From: Bacteroidales bacterium
Lineage (GTDB): Bacteria; Bacteroidota; Bacteroidia; Bacteroidales; JACABE01
Assembly (NCBI GenBank): GCA_023251515.1
Contig: JAHEYQ010000002.1
Span: 74,146-138,145 of the forward strand
Direction: 5' to 3'
DNA length: 64,000 nucleotides
The translations under genes were made by a program, and so were the position numbers. A model generated the notes under the pieces. It did not search any database. It was not told the DNA's origin and saw nothing but the letters and a program-made list of their open reading frames with translations. Positions 46,120 to 55,940 of this stretch are shown here, piece after piece. How positions within the stretch are numbered: the stretch's first letter is position 1; every line of letters begins with the position of its first letter.

Positions 46120-49100
46120 ATGAAAACAAAAATTTACTTTCCAGCAAAAAGTATTTTGTTTATTATCAGAAAATTAAAATATTTATTTATTTTATTATTG
46201 CTGGTATTTGCATTACACAACAATGCAAATGCACAAAATTGTTCTGTTAATGCAAATATTGACTTTACACTTTGTGCGAATGAACCCTTACTACTGGTAG
46301 GACAAAAAGCGGGATTATTTTACGGAAGCGGGACAACAACATGGTCGCAAATCAGCGGACCAACATTAAATATCCTATCGCCCAATGCATTAACCACCGC
46401 AGTTACAGGACATGTAGGAAATACAGTCTATAAATTCAGGATAACAACCAAATGTTTGGATGGAACCTTAACTTATGACGATGTAACATATACAGTTAAG
46501 CCTATAACTCAGTCAAATGCAGGACCTGACCAAACTATTTGTCCGGGAAGCCCTGCGGGATTAATGGCAGGAAATTCAGTGGGAGTAAATGAAACAGGCT
46601 CTTGGCTTGTAACAGGTACAAACAATGGGGTTACTGTAAGTAATTCATTATCTCCAACTTCTGCATACAACTTAGATGCTGCCAAATCTGGAATAACTAA
46701 AATGGTATGGACAATAAACAATACAAATGGTTGTTTATCAAGAGACACCATGACCATTACAAACCGAGGGGGAGTAAATCCTGTAAATGCGGGTACAGAT
46801 AAAATATTGACTAATTGCTATTCAAGTTCACAAACTACCAGTATGACAGCAAGTTTTGGAGGTAGTGGGATAGATGGTCAGATTGGGACATGGACTCTTT
46901 TAACTGGTCCAAGCATTCCAACAATATCAAATTCAAACAATGGCACAACAAATGCTTCAAGTTTAATTGAAGGTACATATAAATTGTTATGGTCAGTTAG
47001 CGGGTCTTGTGCAAATGGTGCAGATACAGTTCAAATAATTGTACCACCTGCAACATCAAGTGTTACAAGCGTTTCAATTAATTCTGTACCAGCATTTTGT
47101 GATGGGAAAACATCAACTGTATTAACTGCAACAACTCCTCTATATACAAACGAAACCGGATTGTGGACAAAAAATTCAGGACCTGTTGGTGTGGTTATAG
47201 AAAATCCTACAAATCCCATAACAAATATTACAGGTTTAAACGGAAGCAGTAGTTATGGTTTTAAATATACAATTACGAATTCATTAACCGGATGTTCATC
47301 TAGCAATACAACTACACTCAGCTATTCTCTACCTGCAAGTATTGATATTTCAGTAGATCAAACGATATTACCTTGTGGACAAACTTTTGCTGTTATTCCT
47401 TATACAACCAGTGGTGGAGGTACTGTACAATGGAGTATAATAAGTGGACCAAAAACACCAACATACAACACAATTCCAACTAATTATGCAAATGCAAGTG
47501 GATCTCCATTAACGATAAACGGCTTGACAGTTTCAGGAACTTATGTAATTAGGCTAAAAAAATCTTCAGGCACCGGCCCAAGTTGCAATACTGTGTTTGA
47601 TGATGTAACTGTTGTTGTATCAGCAAATCCAACAGGATCAAATTCAGGTACAAAACAAATTTTAGCTTGTAATGTAACACAAACAGCTTTAGCAGGAAAC
47701 TTGCCTTATGTAGGTTTAGGAAACTGGACTCAAGTAAGCGGACCCAATACAGCTACTATTGATTCAGTAAATAAGTTTGATTCACCAATAAAGAATATGA
47801 TTAGCGGTACCTATAAATTTCGATGGTTAATAGCCGGTGGACCTTATTGTTCAACCCAGCAATCTGATGTAACTATAGTTGTGGTATCAGCAAATCCATC
47901 TCAAGCAAATGCAGGACCAGATGTAACTTCATGTGCAAATACACCTTTATATCTGAATGGAAATAACCCTTTACTTAACGAAACAGGAACCTGGACAGTT
48001 ATTCCATCAACGGGTATCAGTTTTTCTGACGTAAATTCACCAAATTCAGTTGTTACGGGTTTAACTGCAAATACTACATATCAATTTATTTGGAAAATGC
48101 AAAATGCTTGTAGTTTCAACACAGATACAATGATAGTAACAACAAATAATATTACAGGTCCGATTCAAGCAAATGCAGGACCAGATCAATGTAAAACTTC
48201 GGGAACAACAAGTACAACTTTAGCAGGAAATAATCCGGGAACTAGTTCAGGAACTTGGACAAAAATAAGTGGTGGTTCAGCAACAATAACAAATCCAAAT
48301 CTTTATAACACAACTGTTACAGGTCTTTCAGATGGAACATATCGCTTTGAATGGTCAATTATATCTAATGGAGCTTGTAATCCAACAAGAGATACAGTAA
48401 TAATTACAATTTCTGCACCTGCAACAACAGCCAATGCAGGAAGTGACCAACAAATTTGCGGAAATTCTGCTAACTTATCGGGTAATATTCCCTCTATCGG
48501 AACAGGAACATGGTCGCAACTATCTGGTAATGGTGGAGCCACAATTAATGATTCAAGCATAAACAATGCTAATATTTCAGGATTAACAAATGGAGTTTAT
48601 AACTTTTTATGGACTGTTTCAAACAATGCTTGCCCTGCAAATTCAGATACTGTAAAGATATATGTTACAAATCCGCCAACAATTCCAAATGCTGGTTCAG
48701 ACTTTTCAGTTTGTGGTTTTGATACTACTTCATTAAATGCGAATGTTATTAATGTTGGTACAGGTAGCTGGTCTTTTGTTAGTGGTCCGAATTCACCAGT
48801 ATTTGTTAATGCTAGCAATCCAAAAACTAAAGTAACAGGATTGATAACTGGAACTTATACCTTTAAATGGTCTAGTTATAGCGGTCCATTTTGCCCAACT
48901 AATTCAGATAATGTATCTGTAACTGTGGTATTACCAGCAAATGCAGGCAGTGACCAAAGTTATTGTGATGCAACTAATACCGTTAACCTTATAGGGACAA
49001 ATGCTTCAACCGGAACATGGACGCAAGTTAATGTTTTAAATCCAGCTACAATTACAACAACTTCTTCAAATAGTGCAACAGCATCAAATTTAACTACAGG

Positions 49101-52100
49101 ATCTTACACTTTCAGATATTCAATAAATGCCTTAGGTTGTAGTAGTACAGATGATATGATAGTAAATTTATATGCTCCACCAACAATTGCAAATGCAGGT
49201 TCTGATATTTCATATTGCAATGAAGATACAGTTCAATTAGCAGGAAACACTCCATTATTTGGTACAGCAACTTGGACAAAACTTTCCGGACCATCTGGAG
49301 GTAGTTTTAAACCAAATGCAAATACACCAAACGCAATTTTTACTGCATCTACAGCAGGAACATATGTTTTTGTTTATACAATCAGTAATAATACATGCAG
49401 TAATGCTGATCAAGTAATCGTAAGAAATTATGCATTACCAACAAATGCAAATGCAGGCTTTGATCAAAATTCAATTTGTACCAATTCAACATTAATGTCT
49501 GCAAATTTGCCTTCAAATGGACTCGGAAACTGGACTTTAATTAATGGACCAAATACACCCAATATTGTTTCTCCAATCCTTCCAAATACAAATATTAACA
49601 ACCTGATTCCAGGAGAATATAATTTTGAATGGAGTATTAGCAGTGGTATTTGTTCAATAAAAAAAGACACAATTAAATTAATTGTTAACCAACCACCAAC
49701 AACTGCAAATGCAGGAATTGATCAGGTTTTGTGTAATACACCTTCTTTAAATCTACAGGGAAATACACCAACCATTGGAACAGGAAACTGGACTCAGTTT
49801 AGTGGCCCTAATACAGCTGTTTTTTCTGATGAAACAAATCCAAATACATTAGTTAGCAATTTGGTAAACGGTACATACATCTTCAATTGGACAACATCAT
49901 TTTCGCCATGCTCTTCAACTGATCAGGTAATTATTACAAACTACCAAAATCCAACAATTGCAAATGCAGGTTCTGATATTAATAATTGTTTATTTACACC
50001 GCTTGCATTAAATGCAAACAATCCAAGTCTTGGTATTGGGCAATGGAGCCAGCTTTCAGGTCCCGTAACTACAAATATACTTTCGCCTAATTCCCCAAAT
50101 TCTTATATATTGGGAACCGTGCCAGGAAATTATTCATTTATTTGGACAATTAACAACGGAATCTGTAATTCAAGTAAGGATACTGTTGATGTTGTTGTTT
50201 CTGATATTCCAACCATGGCTGTTGCAGGTTCGGATCAATCTTTATGTAATGTTACAACAATTAATTTAGCTGGGAACTCTCCTTCACAAGGGATCGGGAC
50301 ATGGACTCAAAATAGTGGTCCTAATATTAATATTACTAACATTAACAGCCCTACAACAAGCGTAACAAATGTTGTACCTGGAACTTACAATTTTATATGG
50401 CAAACAAGTAATAACTTCTGTACTTCAACTGACAATGTAAACTTTACTGTTTACGGACAACCGATTTCTAATGCAGGAAGTAATCAAGAATATTGTAATA
50501 GTAACACTTTTACAATGTCGGCTAACGCACCTGTTTATGGTACTGGAAACTGGACTAAAATTAGTGGACCTAATACACCCACAATTACAACAGCTTCATC
50601 ACCAACAACAACGATTACAGGAGCAACAACAGGAACTTATGTTTTCAGATGGACAGTTTCAAATGGCAATTGCACACCAGTAACATCTGATGTTACTATT
50701 ACAAATTATGCTTTACCAACAATTGCAAATGCAGGAAACAACCAAAGCATTTGTGCTTCATCAGCTACAATGTCAGCAAATACAGCAAGCGTAGGAACTG
50801 GTTTATGGTCGCAAGAAAGTGGACCAAATACTGCTACGATAACTAATTCAGGTTTAAAAAACACTACAATAACAGGATTAATTCAAGGTACTTACATTTT
50901 TAAATGGACTATCAGCAATGGAAATTGCAGTGCATCAACTTCGTTGGTTACTATAAATGTTTCAGCAAATTCTACTATTGCTAATGCTGGAACTGCTCAG
51001 ACTTTATGTAATGTAACTTCGGTTTCTTTAAGTGGGAACAATCCTGTTATCGGAAACGGTTCCTGGTCAATGGTAAGTGGTCCTAATTCGCCTTCATTTA
51101 CAAATGCAGGCTTATTCAACACCGATGTAAATAATCTTACCAATGGAACATATATCTTTAAATGGACTATTAGCAATGGTGTTTGTACTGCTTCTGAAAG
51201 TCAGGTTACAATAACTAATAATCAATTACCTACAACTGCAAATGCAGGTGCAACTCAAAATCTTTGTAATATAACAACTACAAATCTTAATGCTAATATT
51301 CCTACAGTTGGAACAGGAGAATGGTCGTTGATTAGCGGTCCTAATACTCCTACAATTACTAATTCTGCTTTAAACAATACTTCTGTAAGCAATATGATTA
51401 CAGGAACTTATGTTTTCAGATGGACTATTTCTAATGCAAATTGTACTCCTTCAACTGCTGATGTTACTATAAACAATTATGAATTACCAACACTTGCAGA
51501 TGCCGGAACTGCTCAAACTTTATGTAATGCAACTTCGGTTTCTTTAAGTGGGAATAATCCTGCAACAGGAAACGGCTCCTGGTCATTGGTAAGCGGACCT
51601 AATTCCCCTTTATTTACAAATGCAGGTTTATTCAACACTAATGTTACTAACTTAATTAATGGAACTTATATCTTTAAATGGACTATCAGCAATGGTGTTT
51701 GTACTGCTTCTGAAAGTCAGGTTACAATAACTAATAATCAATTACCTACAACTGCAAATGCAGGTGCAACTCAAAATCTTTGTAATATAACAACTACAAA
51801 TCTTAATGGGAATATTCCTACAGTTGGAACAGGTGAATGGTCATTGATTAGCGGTCCGAATACTCCAACAATTACTAATTCTGCTTTAAACAATACTTCT
51901 GTAAGCAATATGATTACAGGAACTTATGTTTTCAGATGGACTATTTCTAATGCAAATTGTACTCCATCAACTGCAGATGTTACTATCAATAATATTGAAT
52001 TACCAACAGTTGCTGATGCCGGGGGTAACCAATCATTCTGCAAAAGTCAAACTTCAACTATATTAGCTGCAAATACTGCAATAATTGGAAATGGAAGCTG

Positions 52101-54687
52101 GAGTCAGGTTTCAGGTCCAACTACTGCTTCTTTTGGAAGTACAAGCAATCCTAATACTGGTGTTTCTAATTTAGTTTTCGGTAGTTATATTTTCAAATGG
52201 ACAATTAGCAATGGTAGCTGTACACCAAGCACTTCGGAAGTAACTGTACAACTAATCAATTGCATACCTGTAGCAATAAATGATACCAATTCAACACCGG
52301 AAAATACAGCTGTTAGTGGAAATATTTTGCCAAACGACAGTGATCCTGATGGAGATGCATTGGTAGTTACAAGTTTTATTGTTGGCGGAGTTACATATGC
52401 TGTTGGAACCACAGTTAATATTAACGGAATAGGTAATATAATTATCAATTCTGATGGAAGTTATACTTTTACTCCTGCAACCAATTGGAGTGGAGTTGTT
52501 CCTAATATTCCTTATACAATTTCTGATGGCTTTGGTGGAACCGCAACGGCTGATTTAATTATTACAGTTACTCCGGTGCCTCATTATATCGATTTGAGTG
52601 TTACCAAAGAACTTACTGATCCAAATCCATTATTTAATGATACTATTCATAAAAATGATACTGTTACCTTTACAATTATTCTGAAAAACAACAGTTCTGT
52701 TTTCAATGCTACTAATATTGTTGTTTTAGATACATTACCAATGGGTATGAATTATGTTTCTTCTGCTACATCAAATGGCAATTATGACCATGTTAGCGGA
52801 CTTTGGACTTTGGCAAATTTAAATGCACTTGATTTTGCGACTCTTAACATAAGTGTTAAAGTTGATACTTCGGCCGAAAACAACGTTTATATTATAAGTC
52901 ATAATAATCCGGACTCTAATCTCTATAACAACAAAGATTTTGCTTCAGTAAGTGTTTCTAACACTTCAAGTGGTAACGACGGTGGTTTGGAAAGCAATGG
53001 TAATTTGGCTTCTAAGGTTGGTTTGCGTAATTTCTTGCGTCATAAAGACAGAAACGAGATTTATAATCACCCTGAGAAATTAGAATTATTCTCTCCTGCT
53101 TCATTGGTAGCTGTTAAATCTAAATCTGCTCAAACTACTGATTTGATTAATCTGATCCCAACTAGTACAGCCAATGATTTACCTGCTATGATTTCAACTC
53201 CGATTGATTTAATTGGTATTAGTAATGCTATTGAAGTTGTGGCTGTTGACTATTTTAATCAATCTGATCGTAAAGCAGCTATTCTTGGTATTGCTTCTAA
53301 TGTCGGCACTGTTTATGAACACACCAAAATGGTTTGTGACCGTTTGGACGGTGGTTTCTTAAACAACATTTCTTATGATACAATTAATGGATATCCTTTC
53401 CTATTAGCAAGTATTACCCAAGATAATAACAATACTGATTATGCAATTAGTTTTATTGCTTACAAAAGTGGCAACACTTATTATATTGATAGCAAATGGG
53501 ATTTGGAAGATTATAATCCATCAGGTAATCATGCTGTTCTTAATTTTCAGGTATGGTCAATAAATGAAAAACAAACCAAATATTTAGTATCCAAAGTTCT
53601 TGAAAAAATCAGTTTCTTAGGTTATAATATTGTATATAAAAACAATACTTATCCTAAATTTCCTGAAGTTTATGTAAAAAATGGTACTTACAAAGATGGT
53701 AATCTGGAGTTGAATCTGGTTAATACAGATGGTGCTTCTTCCATTACTATGAATGGCAATAAAGCTATTGTGGAAGATGGATTAAGATTCCCGTTTAATT
53801 ACGCAAGTCCGATTTCTACTGCTCGTAATAGTTCGATTTCGGTTCCTACAGGCAATATTTTTGATATTGGCTTTAGTTTGGGCAATAATACTTCTCAGGC
53901 TAATGATGTATTGTATTTTGCTGATGGTCCATGGGGTAGAGAATTTGACCAAACAGGTGCTACTGTTAATGATTTCAGTATCTCTTCTCAATTTAATCCA
54001 GCTTTATCTGGTGCATTTAATTTGGGTCGTAATGCAAATCTGGAAGGCACTGTTAAAACTTATGCTTCTTTATACAGAGTGTTGAGAGTGGGTAACAAAG
54101 CTATTAATCTTACTAATTACGATAAACTTGAGTTTACTGCTTTGGGTTCGGGTAGTTTTGATGTTGTAATCAGTAAAGCTGGTATTGCAGCATGGAACGA
54201 TCAGTATAAAACTACTGTTAATCTGGATTATAATACTGCAAATAATTTCAAAATCCCGATTTCGCAGTTTGCCAATGCGCAAGGCCAGCACAATTTGGAT
54301 TTGAATGATGCTGTTTCGGTAGTTTTTGTGAAAAAAGGTAATAATTCAACTTATCAGAATTTTGCTATCAATGTTAGCGATATGAGATTTATAAATAATT
54401 TCAGCGGTATTGATCCAAAAGCAACTGCTTCCAATCAGATTGATGTTTATCCTAATCCTTTCAGCAGCAATTCTACAATTACTTTCAGCCTGAAAAAAAC
54501 TGAAAACGTGAAAGTTGGCTTATATGATTTACAAGGTAAACTTATCAGATTAATTGCCAACAAACAATTTGGCATGGGGATCAACAACATTAATATTAAT
54601 GCTGATAATCTTGCTTCGGGTATTTATATGATTAAGGTTGAAACCAATAGTTTTAATTCTTATGAAAAAATTATCATAAGCAAATAA
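46120..54687 (+). CDS. Giant T9SS type A surface protein with about 22 Ig/PKD-like repeats
   Basis: A 2855-residue secreted, probable adhesin. A signal peptide (to about residue 39) is followed by about 22 repeats of roughly 86 residues (about 125-2045), each with a pattern such as ANAG.DQ..C, L.GN.P..G.G.W, SGPN.P.I, then G.Y.F.WTISNG.C. Next come a cadherin-like/BIg domain (PVAINDTNSTPENTAVSGNI, about 2050-2150), a DUF11 domain (IDLSVTKELTDPNPLF, about 2158-2265), an unassigned region of about 500 residues, and a type A sorting domain (IDVYPNPFSSNSTITF to the C-terminus). Repeats 18-19 and 20-21 are almost identical at DNA level. It forms its own unit with promoter and terminator. Confidence 0.9.
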   Translation: MKTKIYFPAKSILFIIRKLKYLFILLLLVFALHNNANAQNCSVNANIDFTLCANEPLLLVGQKAGLFYGSGTTTWSQISGPTLNILSPNALTTAVTGHVGNTVYKFRITTKCLDGTLTYDDVTYTVKPITQSNAGPDQTICPGSPAGLMAGNSVGVNETGSWLVTGTNNGVTVSNSLSPTSAYNLDAAKSGITKMVWTINNTNGCLSRDTMTITNRGGVNPVNAGTDKILTNCYSSSQTTSMTASFGGSGIDGQIGTWTLLTGPSIPTISNSNNGTTNASSLIEGTYKLLWSVSGSCANGADTVQIIVPPATSSVTSVSINSVPAFCDGKTSTVLTATTPLYTNETGLWTKNSGPVGVVIENPTNPITNITGLNGSSSYGFKYTITNSLTGCSSSNTTTLSYSLPASIDISVDQTILPCGQTFAVIPYTTSGGGTVQWSIISGPKTPTYNTIPTNYANASGSPLTINGLTVSGTYVIRLKKSSGTGPSCNTVFDDVTVVVSANPTGSNSGTKQILACNVTQTALAGNLPYVGLGNWTQVSGPNTATIDSVNKFDSPIKNMISGTYKFRWLIAGGPYCSTQQSDVTIVVVSANPSQANAGPDVTSCANTPLYLNGNNPLLNETGTWTVIPSTGISFSDVNSPNSVVTGLTANTTYQFIWKMQNACSFNTDTMIVTTNNITGPIQANAGPDQCKTSGTTSTTLAGNNPGTSSGTWTKISGGSATITNPNLYNTTVTGLSDGTYRFEWSIISNGACNPTRDTVIITISAPATTANAGSDQQICGNSANLSGNIPSIGTGTWSQLSGNGGATINDSSINNANISGLTNGVYNFLWTVSNNACPANSDTVKIYVTNPPTIPNAGSDFSVCGFDTTSLNANVINVGTGSWSFVSGPNSPVFVNASNPKTKVTGLITGTYTFKWSSYSGPFCPTNSDNVSVTVVLPANAGSDQSYCDATNTVNLIGTNASTGTWTQVNVLNPATITTTSSNSATASNLTTGSYTFRYSINALGCSSTDDMIVNLYAPPTIANAGSDISYCNEDTVQLAGNTPLFGTATWTKLSGPSGGSFKPNANTPNAIFTASTAGTYVFVYTISNNTCSNADQVIVRNYALPTNANAGFDQNSICTNSTLMSANLPSNGLGNWTLINGPNTPNIVSPILPNTNINNLIPGEYNFEWSISSGICSIKKDTIKLIVNQPPTTANAGIDQVLCNTPSLNLQGNTPTIGTGNWTQFSGPNTAVFSDETNPNTLVSNLVNGTYIFNWTTSFSPCSSTDQVIITNYQNPTIANAGSDINNCLFTPLALNANNPSLGIGQWSQLSGPVTTNILSPNSPNSYILGTVPGNYSFIWTINNGICNSSKDTVDVVVSDIPTMAVAGSDQSLCNVTTINLAGNSPSQGIGTWTQNSGPNINITNINSPTTSVTNVVPGTYNFIWQTSNNFCTSTDNVNFTVYGQPISNAGSNQEYCNSNTFTMSANAPVYGTGNWTKISGPNTPTITTASSPTTTITGATTGTYVFRWTVSNGNCTPVTSDVTITNYALPTIANAGNNQSICASSATMSANTASVGTGLWSQESGPNTATITNSGLKNTTITGLIQGTYIFKWTISNGNCSASTSLVTINVSANSTIANAGTAQTLCNVTSVSLSGNNPVIGNGSWSMVSGPNSPSFTNAGLFNTDVNNLTNGTYIFKWTISNGVCTASESQVTITNNQLPTTANAGATQNLCNITTTNLNANIPTVGTGEWSLISGPNTPTITNSALNNTSVSNMITGTYVFRWTISNANCTPSTADVTINNYELPTLADAGTAQTLCNATSVSLSGNNPATGNGSWSLVSGPNSPLFTNAGLFNTNVTNLINGTYIFKWTISNGVCTASESQVTITNNQLPTTANAGATQNLCNITTTNLNGNIPTVGTGEWSLISGPNTPTITNSALNNTSVSNMITGTYVFRWTISNANCTPSTADVTINNIELPTVADAGGNQSFCKSQTSTILAANTAIIGNGSWSQVSGPTTASFGSTSNPNTGVSNLVFGSYIFKWTISNGSCTPSTSEVTVQLINCIPVAINDTNSTPENTAVSGNILPNDSDPDGDALVVTSFIVGGVTYAVGTTVNINGIGNIIINSDGSYTFTPATNWSGVVPNIPYTISDGFGGTATADLIITVTPVPHYIDLSVTKELTDPNPLFNDTIHKNDTVTFTIILKNNSSVFNATNIVVLDTLPMGMNYVSSATSNGNYDHVSGLWTLANLNALDFATLNISVKVDTSAENNVYIISHNNPDSNLYNNKDFASVSVSNTSSGNDGGLESNGNLASKVGLRNFLRHKDRNEIYNHPEKLELFSPASLVAVKSKSAQTTDLINLIPTSTANDLPAMISTPIDLIGISNAIEVVAVDYFNQSDRKAAILGIASNVGTVYEHTKMVCDRLDGGFLNNISYDTINGYPFLLASITQDNNNTDYAISFIAYKSGNTYYIDSKWDLEDYNPSGNHAVLNFQVWSINEKQTKYLVSKVLEKISFLGYNIVYKNNTYPKFPEVYVKNGTYKDGNLELNLVNTDGASSITMNGNKAIVEDGLRFPFNYASPISTARNSSISVPTGNIFDIGFSLGNNTSQANDVLYFADGPWGREFDQTGATVNDFSISSQFNPALSGAFNLGRNANLEGTVKTYASLYRVLRVGNKAINLTNYDKLEFTALGSGSFDVVISKAGIAAWNDQYKTTVNLDYNTANNFKIPISQFANAQGQHNLDLNDAVSVVFVKKGNNSTYQNFAINVSDMRFINNFSGIDPKATASNQIDVYPNPFSSNSTITFSLKKTENVKVGLYDLQGKLIRLIANKQFGMGINNININADNLASGIYMIKVETNSFNSYEKIIISK
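50985..52016 (+). repeat. Recent tandem duplication of a two-repeat unit (2 x 516 bp)
   Basis: Two adjacent 516-base copies (about 50985-51500 and 51501-52016) inside the giant gene, each encoding two 86-residue repeats. From 51181 and 51697 more than 100 consecutive bases are identical, far above the identity between other repeats of the gene. This indicates recent duplication or gene conversion, in frame. Confidence 0.85.
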
Positions 54688-54704
54688 TTCGATAAAATTC
54701 CAAT

Positions 54705-54743
54705 TAAAAAAGCCTGGAAAACAATTGTTTTTCAGGCTTTTTT
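54705..54743 (+). terminator. Intrinsic terminator of the giant gene
   Basis: AAAAAGCCTG and CAGGCTTTTT form the stem around an inner AAAACAATTGTTTT palindrome, followed by a T run. Confidence 0.85.
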
Positions 54744-54937
54744 ATTTAACAAAATTCAGGATATAATTACAATTAGTTATGTGTTGTCGTTTTCTGTTGC
54801 TTTTAAATATGATTAATTTTTGGCTGAACATTATGATACTCCCCAAAAACAGCGGTAAATTTGTGAAAGAATAAATGCAGCAAAAAGATATTAGGTTGTT
54901 ATTCAATTGAATTTTATATTTGAAAAGCAATTTTATC

Positions 54938-55245
54938 TGTTGGCATATTCAATTTTCGGATGCCATCCGCGAAAGTGCGGAAGGCATATTTATTTTTCAG
55001 ATGCCATCCGCGGAAGTGCGAATGGCATTTTCAATTTTGAGATGCCATCCGCGGAAGTGCGGAAGGCATTTTTGGTTTTCAGATGCCGTCCGCGGAAGTG
55101 CGGAAGACATATTTATTTTTCGGATGCCATCTGCGGAAGCGCGGAAGGCATATTTATTTTTCAGATGCCATCCGCGGAAGTGCGGAAGGCATATTTATTT
55201 TTCAGATATTATCCGCGGAAGTGCGAACGATATTTTTAATCCCTA
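54938..55245 (+). repeat. Tandem array of seven 41-bp hairpin repeats
   Basis: Units start at 54959, 55000, 55041, 55082, 55123, 55164 and 55205, each exactly 41 bases; the tail of an eighth, truncated unit precedes them (about 54938-54958). Each unit folds as ATGCC-AT-CCGC, loop GGAAGT, GCGG-AA-GGCAT, then a T-rich stretch such as ATTTATTTTTCA. Arms are GC-rich in an AT-rich genome. Unit 5 keeps pairing through a G-T wobble (CTGC/GCGG), and unit 7 replaces the outer arms with ATAT/ATAT, which still pair. Unit 4 has one mismatch in the outer stem and unit 2 one in the inner. Function unknown: terminator-like, structural RNA or a repeat family. Confidence 0.9.
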
Positions 55246-55340
55246 ATTTATTTACAAATTAGGAATAATGCCGATTAGAAATGCACCTAAATTCAAAGCT
55301 TAGAATATGATATAATGTACATCTTATTGCCTATTAATAA

Positions 55341-55366
55341 AAAAGGTTGCCTTTTACAACAACCTC
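55341..55366 (-). terminator. Intrinsic terminator of the AhpD-like gene
   Basis: On the minus strand AGGTTG and CAACCT pair around TTGTAAAAGG and are followed by TTTTTTATT. It lies 26 bases past the stop at 55392. Confidence 0.7.
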
Positions 55367-55391
55367 ATTTTATTTTAAACCGAATTAATTA

Positions 55392-55922
55392 TTATGCGTC
55401 AATATCAATTTTAAAAGCATTAAAAATCATATCAGCAGCCACTTGAGTTGCACCATGATAAGTTGCTTCCAAAATTTCTTTATCTTCCCATCCTAAAACA
55501 TGCAATTTTTCAACATCCTCTTTTGTAATTGAGTTTGAATCTTTCACTACCTTCAATACAAAAAACAACATTGCTTTTTCATTATCTTCCAGAGGAACAT
55601 TTTCAGGATTTTCCAAAATATCCTTCAACATATCAGGAAAAACTCCATATTGAAATAAAATACCTGCATTCATCCCAACACAATATTCACATTTTTCCTG
55701 TTCAGAAACCATCAGGCGAATAAAAGCCATTAACTTTCCTCCTATCTTAGGATGTTTGAAATAAAAATTAAGGTTATTAACCTGTTGTCCCAAAACATGT
55801 TCACTCGAACTATAAATCTTAAACGCATTGGGTACAAAACCCATCGAATCAATCATCCGTTGATAAATTTCGCCTACAATACCTGTAGCTTCTTCTTTTT
55901 CTATCACTTTTATTAAAGACAT
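55392..55922 (-). CDS. AhpD-like (carboxymuconolactone decarboxylase family) protein
   Basis: A 176-residue helical protein of the peroxidase-related AhpD group: FVPNAFKIYSSSEHVLG at the start, then LMVSEQEKCEYCVGMNAGIL with the C-E-Y-C redox pair. In AhpD the second Cys is followed four residues later by a His that relays protons; here that position is Asn. A reductive role through the Cys pair remains possible but may be weak. It lies alone between the hairpin array and an unrelated lipoprotein gene 18 bases upstream on the same strand, with which it could share a transcript. Confidence 0.85.
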   Translation of the reverse strand: MSLIKVIEKEEATGIVGEIYQRMIDSMGFVPNAFKIYSSSEHVLGQQVNNLNFYFKHPKIGGKLMAFIRLMVSEQEKCEYCVGMNAGILFQYGVFPDMLKDILENPENVPLEDNEKAMLFFVLKVVKDSNSITKEDVEKLHVLGWEDKEILEATYHGATQVAADMIFNAFKIDIDA

Positions 55923-55940
55923 ATCTATTATATATTAAAT

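Larger units (their letters stand above)
54688..55391. other. Intergenic region holding terminator and hairpin array
   Basis: 704 bases between the giant gene and the convergent AhpD-like gene. It contains a terminator (54705-54743), about 190 bases of featureless AT-rich DNA, the 41-bp hairpin array (54938-55245) and a minus-strand terminator (55341-55366). I see no credible gene. Confidence 0.8.

Noticed and set aside
54742..54930. Small minus-strand frame of 62 codons after the giant gene
   Set aside because: No recognisable features, overlaps the terminator and the start of the repeat region, and has no promoter motif.
54959..55245. CRISPR array
   Set aside because: The conserved and variable parts are 28 and about 13 bases; spacers are far too short, are all T-rich variants of one sequence, and no cas gene is nearby.
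54907..55246. Two overlapping open frames of about 110 codons with repeated peptides across the hairpin array
   Set aside because: They arise because the 41-bp unit has few stop codons and shifts frame each unit; there is no sensible start context, and the DNA is better explained as a structured intergenic repeat.
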